This document shows, in pieces, positions 38,303 through 47,039 of a stretch of DNA of 64,000 bases (position 1 is its first letter; every line of letters starts with the position of its first letter). This DNA comes from Ruminococcus sp. UNK.MGS-30 (GTDB lineage Bacteria; Bacillota; Clostridia; Oscillospirales; Ruminococcaceae), in NCBI GenBank assembly GCA_000980705.1, contig LBCK01000001.1, positions 744,001 through 808,000 on the forward strand, in the 5' to 3' direction. A program made the translations under genes and the position numbers. The notes below the pieces were generated by a model, which was not told where the DNA came from, searched no databases, and saw only the letters and a program-made list of their open reading frames with translations.

Positions 38303-38727
38303 TAGAGCAGCCCGTACACCATGGATGCGGTGGTGCCGTAGAGGATGACCGGCCCGGCGATGGCAAAAATGCGTGTGCCGATGCCCAGGATCCAGCCCTC
38401 GGTGCGTGCCTCGATGGCGGAGGAAACCACGCCGTTGGCAAAGCCTGTGATGGGGACGAGCGTTCCTGCGCCGGCGTGCTTGCCCAGCTTGGCGTACCAG
38501 CCCAGCCCGGTGCAGACGGCGCTGACTGCCACCAGCCCGATGGAGACCCACGCAGAGGCGTTTTTTTGTTCCATGCCGCAGTATTCCGTGAGAATATGGA
38601 TGCCTGCCTCGCCGATGGTGCAGATCAGTCCGCCGATCAGAAACGCCAGGGGAATGTTCTTCCAGGACTTCGACCGGGGTGCGGTCTGATCCTGCATGGT
38701 TTTGTAAAGTTCACGACTGATTTTCAT
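38278..38727 (-). CDS. spoVAC: Stage V sporulation protein AC
   Basis: Spore inner-membrane protein of 149 residues, part of the SpoVA channel that moves dipicolinic acid. Several membrane helices are visible (IPLAFLIGGLICTIGEAGIHIL, WVSIGLVAVSAVCTGLGWYA, RIFAIAGPVILYGTTASMVYGLLYYF). Family marks include GHAGAGTLVPITGFANGVVSSAIEARTEGWILG. ATG 38727 follows AAGGAGGG. It is on the opposite strand from spoVAD and spoVAE, an unusual split of an operon normally ordered AC-AD-AE. A parS site lies upstream. Confidence 0.93.
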   Translation of the reverse strand: MKISRELYKTMQDQTAPRSKSWKNIPLAFLIGGLICTIGEAGIHILTEYCGMEQKNASAWVSIGLVAVSAVCTGLGWYAKLGKHAGAGTLVPITGFANGVVSSAIEARTEGWILGIGTRIFAIAGPVILYGTTASMVYGLLYYFWTLFK

Positions 38728-38782
38728 ATGCAGCCCTCCTTTGCAGAAAAGTATGTGCAGTTTTCCGGGGATTATACCGGAA

Positions 38783-38798
38783 TGTTTCACGTGAAACA
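38783..38798. other. parS: parS site
   Basis: Perfect TGTTTCACGTGAAACA between spoVAC and spoVAD. Confidence 0.95.
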
Positions 38799-38829
38799 TT
38801 TTGAAACGGATTGCTGTTTTACAGAGAAG

Positions 38830-39690
38830 GCATATCGTAGGGGCGAACATGGTTCGCCCGAGAACCTCTGACTCCTCCGTCAAGCCAGCAGCTTGCCACC
38901 TCCTCTATGAGAGGAGGCTTTGCGAAATTGTCTCCTCTTTAGAGGTGATTCCCCACGGGGTGGGGAAATGTCACCGTAGGTGACAAAGGGGACCGCTCAG
39001 TACGAGATGCCCGGCAGGGCAGAGGAGTTGTTTTGTCTTTCATGAAAAGGTAAATCTGTAGGGGGCGATGCCCAGCCCGTCGCCCAGCGGAAATGGCGAC
39101 GGCAGGCTTGCCTAAGGATAGCAAGCCACATCGCCCCGTCGTTCCGGGAAACACTGCCCTAGGGAAAACTTGTTCAACCCGTCCGGCGGAATCGCTCGTT
39201 TCCCTCGCTGTCCGCCTGGGGCTTGCAAACGCCTTTGTTTGCCCTTTCCTGTACCTATAACGCTGCTTTTTTGACTGTCTCTTGTGCAGGCGGTTGACGT
39301 TATTATTATGGCGTTTGCCACGCAAATCTGTAGGGGCGAACATTGTTCGCCCGTCAATCTTTTTCAAAAAATTCTCCCAAGAGTTACTCTTCTTTTTTTC
39401 TTTACTGAAAAGAAAAAAAGAAGCAAAAAAAGAAAAGCTCCCGCCTACCCTTTTTCTGTACGGCAATGTATTACACGGATGGCAGTGTAACTGCCATTAG
39501 ATTACATATAACAAAAATCCCCCGGAGGGGTTATAGGCAGCTTGTCTGCCGTGACACTGTCCTTTTTTGAATGTTAAATTGGGGCGAAAGGTCTGCGGCG
39601 GCTTGCTATCCTTGGGCAAGTCTGCCGTCGCCATTTCCGCTGGGCGACGGGCTGACCCGCCGCTTTCGCCTACCCTTACTTCAAACGGCA
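38830..39690. repeat. Repeat block R1-R2-R6-R5-R1-R4 (R5/R4 reversed) splitting the spoVA genes
   Basis: R1 near 38837-38855, R2 about 38868-38940, R6 about 38945-39010, R5 reversed about 39170-39310, R1 about 39336-39354, and R4 reversed with its T/A hairpin near 39389-39425 and the CCTCCGGGGG and TGCC arms to about 39600. A GGCGACGGCAG-type segment like that behind dnaA appears twice (about 39075-39120 and 39600-39660). No gene is supported. Confidence 0.82.
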
Positions 39691-39782
39691 ATGTATCACA
39701 CGAGTGGCAATGCAATTTTATTTTGCATTCTCACTCGCATAATTCCCAACGTCCCGGATATACTACCATCGAGGTGATTCGA

Positions 39783-40808
39783 ATGGTACGTAATCTTGCC
39801 CGGGGCGTTTTTCAATATCCCCAGCCGCCCCGCATCATCAGCTACGCCAGCACCGTGGGTCAGAAAGAGGGCGACGGTCCCATGGGCAGCTGTTTCGACT
39901 GTGTAGAACCCGACGCCCATTTCGGACAGGAGACCTGGGAACAGGCGGAAAGCGTCATGCAGCGCCGCACGGTGCAGCTGGCGCTGGAAAAGTCCGGACT
40001 CCGGGACAGCGACCTCTCCTGCATCTGCGCCGGCGATCTCATGAACCAGTGCATCGGCTCCACCTATGGAATGCGTCCGCTGGAGATTCCCCTGCTGGGC
40101 ATCTACGGGGCGTGTTCCACTATGGCGGAGGGACTGCTGACAGCGTCGTTTCTGGCGGCAGGCGGCGTGGGCGAATATACGGCGGCAGTGACTTCTTCCC
40201 ATTTTTCCACGGCAGAGCGCCAGTTTCGGTTTCCGCTCTCCTACGGCGGTCAGCGGCCGCCTACGGCGCAGTGGACCTGTACCGGATCGGGCGCTGTGAT
40301 TCTCCAGCAGCCGGACGGCGTTCCGGACGGGGTGTGCGTCACGGGTGCCTGCATCGGCATCATGGTGGATCTGGGAGTGACCGACGCCAACCATATGGGC
40401 GCAGCCATGGCGCCGGCGGCAGCGGATACCATCGTGCGCTATCTCAAAGCCACCCAAACTGCGCCGGAACAGTATGACGCCATCGTCACCGGCGATCTGG
40501 GCATCGTGGGCAGCGAACTGCTCTGCGATCTGGTGATGAAACAGGGCTATGACATCACCCGGAATCATAAGGACTGCGGCGCAATGCTCTACGACCCGGA
40601 GACACAGGACACCCACGCCGGCGGTTCCGGCTGCGGATGCAGCGCCAGCCTGCTGTGCGGCCATTTTCTCCCGGCGCTCCAGGCGGGAACGATGCGGCAG
40701 ATCCTGTTCGCCGCAACCGGTGCGCTCATGTCCCCCACGGCATCCCAGCAGGGCGAAAGCATCCCCGGCATCTCCCACCTGGTGGAACTCACACGGATGT
40801 ATCGGTAG
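39783..40808 (+). CDS. spoVAD: Stage V sporulation protein AD
   Basis: Soluble thiolase-fold protein of 341 residues that binds dipicolinic acid as part of the SpoVA system. Family marks: GPMGSCFDCVEPDAHFGQETWEQAE, AGDLMNQCIGSTYGMR, LLGIYGACSTMAEGLLTASFLAAGG and the C-terminal AGGSGCGCSASLLCGHFLP. GAGGTGAT precedes ATG 39783. It is followed after a repeat block by spoVAE on the same strand. Confidence 0.95.
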   Translation: MVRNLARGVFQYPQPPRIISYASTVGQKEGDGPMGSCFDCVEPDAHFGQETWEQAESVMQRRTVQLALEKSGLRDSDLSCICAGDLMNQCIGSTYGMRPLEIPLLGIYGACSTMAEGLLTASFLAAGGVGEYTAAVTSSHFSTAERQFRFPLSYGGQRPPTAQWTCTGSGAVILQQPDGVPDGVCVTGACIGIMVDLGVTDANHMGAAMAPAAADTIVRYLKATQTAPEQYDAIVTGDLGIVGSELLCDLVMKQGYDITRNHKDCGAMLYDPETQDTHAGGSGCGCSASLLCGHFLPALQAGTMRQILFAATGALMSPTASQQGESIPGISHLVELTRMYR

Positions 40809-40859
40809 GGAAATGCGTGACGACAGTGCGTTTTTTGTATGGCAGAAGTATTGCCTTGT

Positions 40860-41300
40860 CATCCGGGAAAAACAACACCGTAGGGGCGAACATCGTTCGC
40901 CCGAAACTCCTCCGTCAAGCCTACGGCTTGCCACCTCCTCTAAAGAGGAGGCTCTGCGAAATCGTCTCCTCTCATAGAGGTGATTCCCCACGGGGTGGGG
41001 AAATGTCACCGCAGGTGACAAAAGGGACCGCTCAGTACGAGATGCCCGACAGGGCAGAGGAGTCTTTTGCCTCCCTTGAAAAGGGAGGTGGCACGCAGTG
41101 CCGGAGGGATATCCCCCTGTCCCTTCGGGACATCCCAGCACAAGGCACACCCTTCGGGCGCCTTTTCGAGGGGGACTATCTTAAAAATTGGTTTGTTTAC
41201 TTGAAAAAAACTTACCGTAGGGGCAAACATGGTTCGCCCGGAACTCCACCGTCAAGCCTACGGCTTGCCACCTCCTCTATGAGAGGAGGCTTTGAGAAAA
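40860..41300. repeat. Repeat block R1-R2-R6-R3-R1-R2 between spoVAD and spoVAE
   Basis: R1 copies near 40884 and 41217, R2 at about 40905-40975 and 41245-41290, R6 at 40980-41045, and R3 with its long arms at about 41110-41180. No gene. Confidence 0.8.
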
Positions 41301-41341
41301 ACGTCTACCCTTATTCCAATTACTGCAGGAGGTATCTGAAT

Positions 41342-41701
41342 ATGGCACTGGATCTATTTTGGGCATTCCTGGTCGGCGGTGCGCTCTGCGCCGTGGGTCA
41401 GGTCCTGATCGACTACACCAAGCTCACCCCGGCACGCATCCTTACCGCATACGTGGTGGCTGGCGTGGCGCTGTCTGCCGTGGGACTCTATCCCTGGCTG
41501 GTGGAACTCGCCGGCGGCGGCGCAAGCGTTCCGCTCACCGGATTCGGCAATCTTCTGGCAGAGGGTGTCCGGGAATCCGTGGACGAAAAGGGCTTTCTGG
41601 GCATCTTTATGGGCGGACTCACCGCATCCTCAGCCGGCATTACGGCGGCGATGGTGTTCGGGGTCGTCTGTGCCGCAGTCTTTCGCCCAAAGCAAAAATA
41701 A
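41342..41701 (+). CDS. spoVAE: Stage V sporulation protein AE
   Basis: Spore membrane protein of 119 residues with three or four helices (LFWAFLVGGALCAVGQVLIDY, ILTAYVVAGVALSAVGLYPWLVE, GGLTASSAGITAAMVFGVVCAAVF). GGASVPLTGFGNLLAEGVRESVDEKG is the shared SpoVAC/AE signature. AGGAGG lies 9 bases before ATG 41342. With spoVAC and spoVAD it makes the minimal set usually seen in Clostridia. Confidence 0.93.
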   Translation: MALDLFWAFLVGGALCAVGQVLIDYTKLTPARILTAYVVAGVALSAVGLYPWLVELAGGGASVPLTGFGNLLAEGVRESVDEKGFLGIFMGGLTASSAGITAAMVFGVVCAAVFRPKQK

Positions 41702-41794
41702 GCGCCGTCTGGCTTGAAAAATGTGCAAAACAGAGATGAAATGCGCAGTACTCGAATTCTTTATTGTGCATTTTGCTGTTTTTCAAAAAAATGC

Positions 41795-41823
41795 TTGACT
41801 TTTATCCGGAAATGTAGTATACT
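41795..41823 (+). promoter_or_regulatory. tRNA promoter
   Basis: TTGACT, 17 bases, TATACT, about 60 bases before the tRNA pair. Confidence 0.75.
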
Positions 41824-41883
41824 ATCATAGTCGCAGGAATTCAGGATGGTGTGCAAAACACTGCTCGAAACCTGGTTTGATGT

Positions 41884-41960
41884 GGCGGCATAGCTCAGTT
41901 GGCTAGAGTACTCGGTTCATACCCGATTGGTCGCTGGTTCGAATCCTGCTGCCGCTACCA
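41884..41960 (+). tRNA. tRNA-Met (CAU)
   Basis: 77 bases with encoded CCA. The acceptor GGCGGCA pairs with TGCCGCT, D arm TAGCTCAGTTGGCTAGAG, anticodon loop TTCATAC and T arm GGTTCGAATCC. G1-U72 pairing and lack of the initiator features suggest elongator Met; tRNA-Ile with CAU cannot be excluded by sequence alone. Confidence 0.93.
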
Positions 41961-41963
41961 TAT

Positions 41964-42038
41964 GGCCCGTTGGTCAAGAGGTTAAGACGCCGCCCTTTCA
42001 CGGCGGAATCATGGGTTCAATTCCCGTACGGGTCACCA
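41964..42038 (+). tRNA. tRNA-Glu (UUC)
   Basis: 75 bases with encoded CCA, 3 bases after tRNA-Met. The acceptor GGCCCGT pairs with ACGGGTC, and the anticodon loop is CTTTCAC with anticodon TTC. An integrase remnant lies just downstream on the other strand, so its 3' end may have served as an attachment site. Confidence 0.95.
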
Positions 42039-42044
42039 AACCAC

Positions 42045-42098
42045 AAAGCTCAGAAATGACGCAGTTGCGTTGTTTCTGAGCTTTTCTTTTTTTCTCTT
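42045..42098 (+). terminator. Intrinsic terminator of the tRNA unit
   Basis: AAAGCTCAGAAA (42045-42056) pairs with TTTCTGAGCTTT (42073-42084), followed by TTCTTTTTTTC. Confidence 0.9.
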
Positions 42099-42113
42099 TC
42101 CTGCTGCTGTCCT

Positions 42114-42290
42114 TTATTTGTCCTTTATGCAGGCAGATTGTCCGGATTCGCCGAAATCGAGCACAGAAGCAATGGCTGTATATGCTTTTGCTTGTGCTTG
42201 GTTCAGTTCATGACAATAGACAGACATTGTGGTTGTAATTGTCGAATGCCCTAATGCTTCAGATACAGTAGCAACACCTCCCACTTTTGT
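42114..42290 (-). pseudogene. Tyrosine recombinase (phage integrase) C-terminal remnant
   Basis: The minus-strand frame ends with VATVSEALGHSTITTTMSVYCHELNQAQAKAY (read in two parts: LGHSTITTTMSVYCHEL, then NQAQAKAYTAIASVLDF). LGHS..TT...Y is the conserved end of tyrosine recombinases, containing the His and the nucleophile Tyr. The catalytic Arg and all upstream domains are missing; sequence before it (to 42329) is AT-rich and unrelated. It lies about 75 bases behind tRNA-Glu, the usual integrase position, and marks a lost mobile element. Confidence 0.82.
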
Positions 42291-42331
42291 ACCATTCCCA
42301 CAAAACAAATCAAATTCCAACAAAAACAAGG

Positions 42332-42360
42332 TTGATTTTATACAAAAAGTGTGCTATAAT
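42332..42360 (+). promoter_or_regulatory. Promoter of the EAL-domain gene
   Basis: TTGATT, 17 bases, TATAAT, about 45 bases before the start. Confidence 0.75.
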
Positions 42361-42401
42361 AGAGACTGCAAAGACAACTTTGGAGAGGATGTGACGTTTC
42401 C

Positions 42402-44024
42402 GTGGAAACAACTTCTGACAAGCACTTTATGAATAAGATCGAGGTTCTGGAAAATGCGGAAAAGGCGTTTGCAGACCATCAGTTTCAGATATATTATCAG
42501 CCCCAGTATAACTATCTCAACCGCCGCATCGTCGGCACAGAGGCGCTGGTGCGGTGGATCCATCCCCAGTTCGGCATCCAGCCGCCCGGCGAGTTTATCC
42601 CGGTTTTCGAGGACAGCGGTCTCATCACCAAGCTGGATCTCTACGTCATGGAAGAGGCGTGCCGGTTTCTCCGGGAGTGCCGGGAATCGGGTGTCCCCTA
42701 CGTGCCGGTTTCCTTTAACGTGTCCCGGCACGATGTCTATGCCTGCGATTTTGTAGAACGCATGGAGCGTATCCGGAAATCCTATGGCATCCCGGTGACT
42801 GATCTGCGTGTGGAGATCACCGAGAGCGCCGTGATCGGCAGCAGCGATTTTCTGATCCGGTTCGTGTCCCGGCTGCAGTCTCTGGGCTATACCGTGGAAA
42901 TGGATGATTTCGGCAGCGGCTATTCTTCGCTCAACGTGCTGAAAGATATCGAAGTGGATATCATCAAGCTGGATATGATCTTTCTGCGCAATAAGATCGG
43001 CGGCAGAGGCGGCATTATCATTAGTTCCATTGTCCGCATGGCAAACTGGCTGGGAACGCCGGTCATCGCAGAGGGCGTGGAGACCGTGGAGCAGGCGGAA
43101 TTCCTCAAGAGCATCGGCTGCATTTATATCCAGGGCTACCTGTTTTCCAAGCCCGTGCCGGAACGGGAATATCTGCGCCTGCTGACGGAGACAAAGACAG
43201 ATACTGCCGTGCCGGGAATGCAGCTCAGCGATAAGCTGGATGCGGAAAAGTTCTGGGATCCCACCACCCAGGAGACCCTGCTGTTCTATAACTTTGTGGG
43301 CGGCGCTGCCATTATTGCCTTTTCCGATCCGGAGATCGAGACCCTTCGTGTCAATGAAAAGTATCTGACCGAGCTGGGCATGAATATGAACCAGCAGGAT
43401 GTGATTCTGTACCAGAAAAATCTGAACTTCGACAACGAGCAGGAGCGCAGAGTCTATATGGAGACCATACGCCGTGCCATTGCGTTCGGTGAAGATGAGA
43501 CCTGCGAGACCTGGCGGACTGTCTATTCGCCCTGCTGCGGAGACGATCACATCTGCCTGTCCAGCACTCTGCACCTCATCGGAAAATCGAAGGGGCAGTA
43601 CCTGTTTTATGTGCTGATTCGGAATATCACAAAGGAAAAGACGGCATATCTGGAACTGGCAGAAAGCGAAAAGAAGTTTCGGACTGCCGGAGAGCAGGCA
43701 AACATTTACTGCTGGGAATACACCATTGATACGAAGGAGATGCGTCCCTGCGCACGCTGTATGCGTGACCTGGGACTCCCGAAACTGCTGGAGAATTATC
43801 CGGAGCCGGTGATCGCATCCGGGTTGTTTCCGCCGGACTATGCCGAGATGTACCGGGAATGGCACAGAAAGCTGGCGCAGGGTGCGATGCACCTGGAGGC
43901 AGTGATTCCGCTCACCGCCGACCGTATCCCCTTCCATGTCCGCTATACCGCCGAACTGGACGAAAACGGCAGACCCTATAAAGCCTACGGCTCCGCCACC
44001 CAGGTGGTGGACGGCGAGGCGTAA
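42402..44024 (+). CDS. Cyclic-di-GMP phosphodiesterase (EAL domain) with C-terminal PAS-like region
   Basis: A 540-residue cytoplasmic protein. The EAL domain is at residues about 15-255 and keeps all catalytic motifs: TEALVRW, FNVSRHD, RVEITES, DDFGSGYSSL, IIKLDMIFL, AEGVETVEQ and IQGYLFSKP. It should therefore hydrolyse c-di-GMP to pGpG. Residues about 280-540 have two segments resembling PAS or FAPA-type sensor modules, with no membrane helix; EAL first and sensor last is less common than the reverse. The GTG at 42402 fits the frame; ATG 42429 is an alternative. It sits between an integrase scar and a repeat block, so it may be an acquired gene. Confidence 0.88.
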   Translation: METTSDKHFMNKIEVLENAEKAFADHQFQIYYQPQYNYLNRRIVGTEALVRWIHPQFGIQPPGEFIPVFEDSGLITKLDLYVMEEACRFLRECRESGVPYVPVSFNVSRHDVYACDFVERMERIRKSYGIPVTDLRVEITESAVIGSSDFLIRFVSRLQSLGYTVEMDDFGSGYSSLNVLKDIEVDIIKLDMIFLRNKIGGRGGIIISSIVRMANWLGTPVIAEGVETVEQAEFLKSIGCIYIQGYLFSKPVPEREYLRLLTETKTDTAVPGMQLSDKLDAEKFWDPTTQETLLFYNFVGGAAIIAFSDPEIETLRVNEKYLTELGMNMNQQDVILYQKNLNFDNEQERRVYMETIRRAIAFGEDETCETWRTVYSPCCGDDHICLSSTLHLIGKSKGQYLFYVLIRNITKEKTAYLELAESEKKFRTAGEQANIYCWEYTIDTKEMRPCARCMRDLGLPKLLENYPEPVIASGLFPPDYAEMYREWHRKLAQGAMHLEAVIPLTADRIPFHVRYTAELDENGRPYKAYGSATQVVDGEA

Positions 44025-44059
44025 ATGCTTTGTTTTGCAAGCGGCAATTACCTGTCCAA

Positions 44060-44880
44060 ACACACCGTAGGGGCGAACAGCGTTCGCCCGAGATTTTCTG
44101 ACTCCTCCGGCACGTAGCGTCGAAGGGATTAACCCCTCAGTCAAGCCTACGGCTTGCCAGCTCAGCACAAGGCACGCCCTTCGGGTGCCCTGTTAGGGGA
44201 GCCAAAAGAACAGTCTCCTCTCCCAGAGGAGATGCCCGACAGGGCAGAGGAGTTGCCTTGTCCCCCTTGAAAAGGCGCCCGAGGGGTGTGCCTTGTGCTG
44301 GGATGTCAGCGTAGCTGACAGGGGGATTTGTAGGGGGCGATGCCCACATCGCCCCGTTCCCTTTTTTGAAAACGAAAATCGTAGGGGCGAACATCGTTCG
44401 CCCGCTAACTTTTCCCATTTCAGGCAACCCTGCCCTAGGGAAAACTCGTGCAACCCGTCCGGCGGAATCGCTCGTACCTCGCTGTCCGCCTTAGGCTTGC
44501 AAACGCCCTTGTTTGCCCTTTCCTGTATGTATAACGCTGGCATTCTGAATATCTGTTTTGAGTATAGTTATTGTTTTTTATACGGCGTTTGCTGTGCTTG
44601 CTTTTCTTTTGTTTTCTTGTGCAAAATTTCTCACAAAGAATTTCTCTTCTTTTTTTCTTTGCTAAAAAGAAAAAAAGAAGCAAAAAAAGAAAAGCTCTCG
44701 CCTGCCCTTGTCCTGTGCGGCAATGTATCACACGACTGGCAGTGTATTGCAGTTAAATTATGCACAACAAAAATCCCCCGGAGGGGTTATAGGCGGCGGC
44801 TGCCGCCGTAACACTGCCCTTCTTGAACGCTAAATTTGGGGGAAAGGTCCGCAACGACCCGTTGCCGTCGCCACAGATTC
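44060..44880. repeat. Repeat mosaic R1-R3-R2-R3-R1-R5-R4 (R5/R4 reversed)
   Basis: R1 near 44068 and 44383, R3 and R2 pieces at about 44125-44325, R5 reversed at about 44440-44530, and R4 reversed with T/A hairpin at about 44647-44684 and remaining arms to about 44830. No gene is supported. Confidence 0.8.
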
Positions 44881-44900
44881 TGCAAACTTTCGGTAAAATG

Positions 44901-44929
44901 TTGACAATGCCACGAAAATCGGGTACAAT
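44901..44929 (+). promoter_or_regulatory. Promoter of the phosphofructokinase gene
   Basis: TTGACA, 17 bases, TACAAT, about 70 bases before the start. Confidence 0.8.
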
Positions 44930-45000
44930 AAAAAGGAACGCCATTTCAGAATATTTTCTGGGATGCAATGATTTTTACCGCAGAAAAAGGAGATCTTTGT

Positions 45001-46215
45001 ATGAATATTGCTGTTGCTCAGTCCGGCGGTCCGACCTGTGCCATAAACGCTTCTCTGGTGGGCGTGTTCCGGGAATCCCTCAAAGAACCGGCAATCGATG
45101 CCATTTTCGGCTCTGTGAACGGTGTCGAGGGCATTATCCAGGATCACCTCATTGATCTGAAAACCATGATCCGTACCAACGAAGATATGGAACTGCTGCG
45201 CCAGACCCCGTCTACCGTCCTCGGCTCCTGCCGCTATAAGCTGCCGGATTACCACGAGGACAGCAGCGTCTATGAAAAGATCGCCGCAGTGCTGAAACGC
45301 CGCAAGATCGGGGCATTTTTCTACATCGGCGGCAATGACTCCATGGATACTGTCCAGAAACTGTCTGCCTATTTCAAGGAGATCAGCCTGGACGTAAAGG
45401 TCATCGGTATCCCCAAGACCATTGATAACGATTTGTGCATCACCGACCATACGCCGGGCTTTGGCTCTGCGGCAAAATATGTGGCAACCACCATGCAGGA
45501 GATCATCCGTGACAGCTCCGTTTACAGCATCCCCTCAGTGACTATCGTGGAGATCATGGGACGCCATGCCGGATGGCTCACCGCATCCAGCGCCGTGCTG
45601 CACGCCTACGGCGAACCTGCGCCGCATCTGGTCTATGTGCCGGAGACCCACTTCTCTGCGGAGCGCTTTCTCCATGACGTGGAGCAGGAAATGGCAAAGC
45701 ATAAGGCAGTCATCGTTGCCGTTTCCGAGGGCGTTTCTGTGCCGGAGGGCGTGCAGTCCGGGCTGGTGGACAACTTCGGGCATAAGTACCTGTCTGGCAT
45801 CGGCAAGTACCTGGAACAGCTGGTGCGTGATACCTTCGGATGTAAGGTGCGTTCTGTGGAACTGAACGTCATGCAGCGCTGCTCGTCCCATTTGAGTTCC
45901 AAAACGGATATCGACGAGGCAGAGCAGATCGGTGCAGCCGGCGTGCAGTGTGCGCTCCGTGGCGAGACCGGACGTGTCATGATCTTCCGCCGCATCCACA
46001 ATAAGCCCTATACCGTCGTGATGGAGCCGGCAGATGCCTCCCAGATCGCCAACCGGGAAAAGTTCCTGCCCAGAGAGTTCCTCACCCCGGCAGGCAATAA
46101 CATCAGCGACGAGGCAATGTCCTATTTCCTGCCGCTGATCCAGGGCGAACTGAATCTGATGATGCGTGGCGGCATCCCCATGCACTTCACCATCCAGGAA
46201 TCCGTGCTGAAGTAA
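45001..46215 (+). CDS. pfp: 6-phosphofructokinase, probably pyrophosphate-dependent
   Basis: Glycolytic enzyme of 404 residues that phosphorylates fructose 6-phosphate. The phosphoryl-donor region reads YIGGNDSMDT and the catalytic region PKTIDND. ATP enzymes have GGDGS and PGTIDND; an acidic residue after the second Gly pair and Lys in PKTIDND mark the PPi-dependent type. EIMGRHAGWL is the sugar-binding segment. AAAGGAGA precedes ATG 45001. Use of PPi saves ATP and is common in cellulolytic clostridia. It is monocistronic with its own promoter and a parS-containing terminator. Confidence 0.92.
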   Translation: MNIAVAQSGGPTCAINASLVGVFRESLKEPAIDAIFGSVNGVEGIIQDHLIDLKTMIRTNEDMELLRQTPSTVLGSCRYKLPDYHEDSSVYEKIAAVLKRRKIGAFFYIGGNDSMDTVQKLSAYFKEISLDVKVIGIPKTIDNDLCITDHTPGFGSAAKYVATTMQEIIRDSSVYSIPSVTIVEIMGRHAGWLTASSAVLHAYGEPAPHLVYVPETHFSAERFLHDVEQEMAKHKAVIVAVSEGVSVPEGVQSGLVDNFGHKYLSGIGKYLEQLVRDTFGCKVRSVELNVMQRCSSHLSSKTDIDEAEQIGAAGVQCALRGETGRVMIFRRIHNKPYTVVMEPADASQIANREKFLPREFLTPAGNNISDEAMSYFLPLIQGELNLMMRGGIPMHFTIQESVLK

Positions 46216-46244
46216 TTCGCAGTGTCTGGACAACAGATAAAAAT

Positions 46245-46284
46245 AAAACGGACAGTGTTTCACGTGAAACATTGTCCGTTTTTT
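46245..46284 (+). terminator. Intrinsic terminator whose stem contains a perfect parS site
   Basis: AAAACGGACA pairs with TGTCCGTTTT and encloses TGTTTCACGTGAAACA (46256-46271), so the parS palindrome forms the upper stem. The whole 38-base palindrome is followed by a T run to 46284. It should end pfp transcription and bind ParB. Confidence 0.9.
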
Positions 46285-46314
46285 GCTTGTTGGAGTTGGA
46301 AAGGGCGCTGGGTC

Positions 46315-47035
46315 AACACACCGTAGGGGTGAACATCGTTCGCCCGAGACTCCTCCGTCAAGCCTGCGGCTTGCCACCTCCTCTAAAGAGGAGGCTTTAC
46401 CATTGTCTCCTCTCATAGAGGAGATGCCCGGCAGGGCAGAGGAGTTTTAGTCTCCCTTGAAAAGGGAGGTGGCACGCAGTGCCGGAGGGATATCCCCCTG
46501 TCCCTTCGGGACATCCCAGCACAAGGCACACCCTACGGGCGCCTTTTCAAGGGGGACTATCTTAAAAATTGGTTTGCTTAAAAAAGCTTACTGTAGGGGC
46601 GAACATCGTTCGCCCATGAACTTTCCCATTTCCAAAAACACTGCCCTAGGTTAAACTCCTGCAACCCGTCCGGCGAAATCGCTCGTACCTCGCTGTCCGC
46701 CTGGGCTTGCAAACGCCCTTGTTTGCCTTTTCCTGTACGTGCGGCGTAGGCTTTCTGACTGTTGCTTGTGCAGGTGGTTTATGTAATCAATCGGCGTTTG
46801 CAATTCTAATAGTCTCCTCTCATAGAGGAGATGCCCGACAGGGCAGAGGAGTCATTTGTCTCCCTTGAAAAGGGAGATGTCACCGTAGGTGACAGAGGGA
46901 TTTTTAAGTTTCTTCAAAGAGTTACTCTTCTTTTTTTCTTTGCTAAAAAGAAAAAAAGAAGCAAAAAAAGAAAAGCTCTCGCCTACCCTTATTCCAATCG
47001 GCAGCGTATCACACGACTGGCAGTGTTTTCACAGC
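46315..47035. repeat. Repeat mosaic R1-R2-R3-R1-R5-R2-R4 (R5/R4 reversed)
   Basis: R1 near 46324 and 46596, R2 at about 46345-46445 and 46810-46850, R3 at about 46490-46560, R5 reversed at about 46655-46740, and R4 reversed with the T/A hairpin at about 46927-46965, cut short before the isomerase gene. No gene is supported. Confidence 0.8.
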
Positions 47036-47039
47036 TGTA

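Noticed and set aside
41964..42038. tRNA-Glu as attachment site of the phage-like module at 54-61 kb
   Set aside because: The module is 12 kb away with unrelated host genes between, and I saw no second copy of the tRNA 3' end near it.
42399..42412. parS-like GTTTCCGTGGAAAC before the EAL gene
   Set aside because: Not a true palindrome at the centre and several mismatches to the site used here; likely chance. The same applies to GTTTCCCATGAAAC near 34201.
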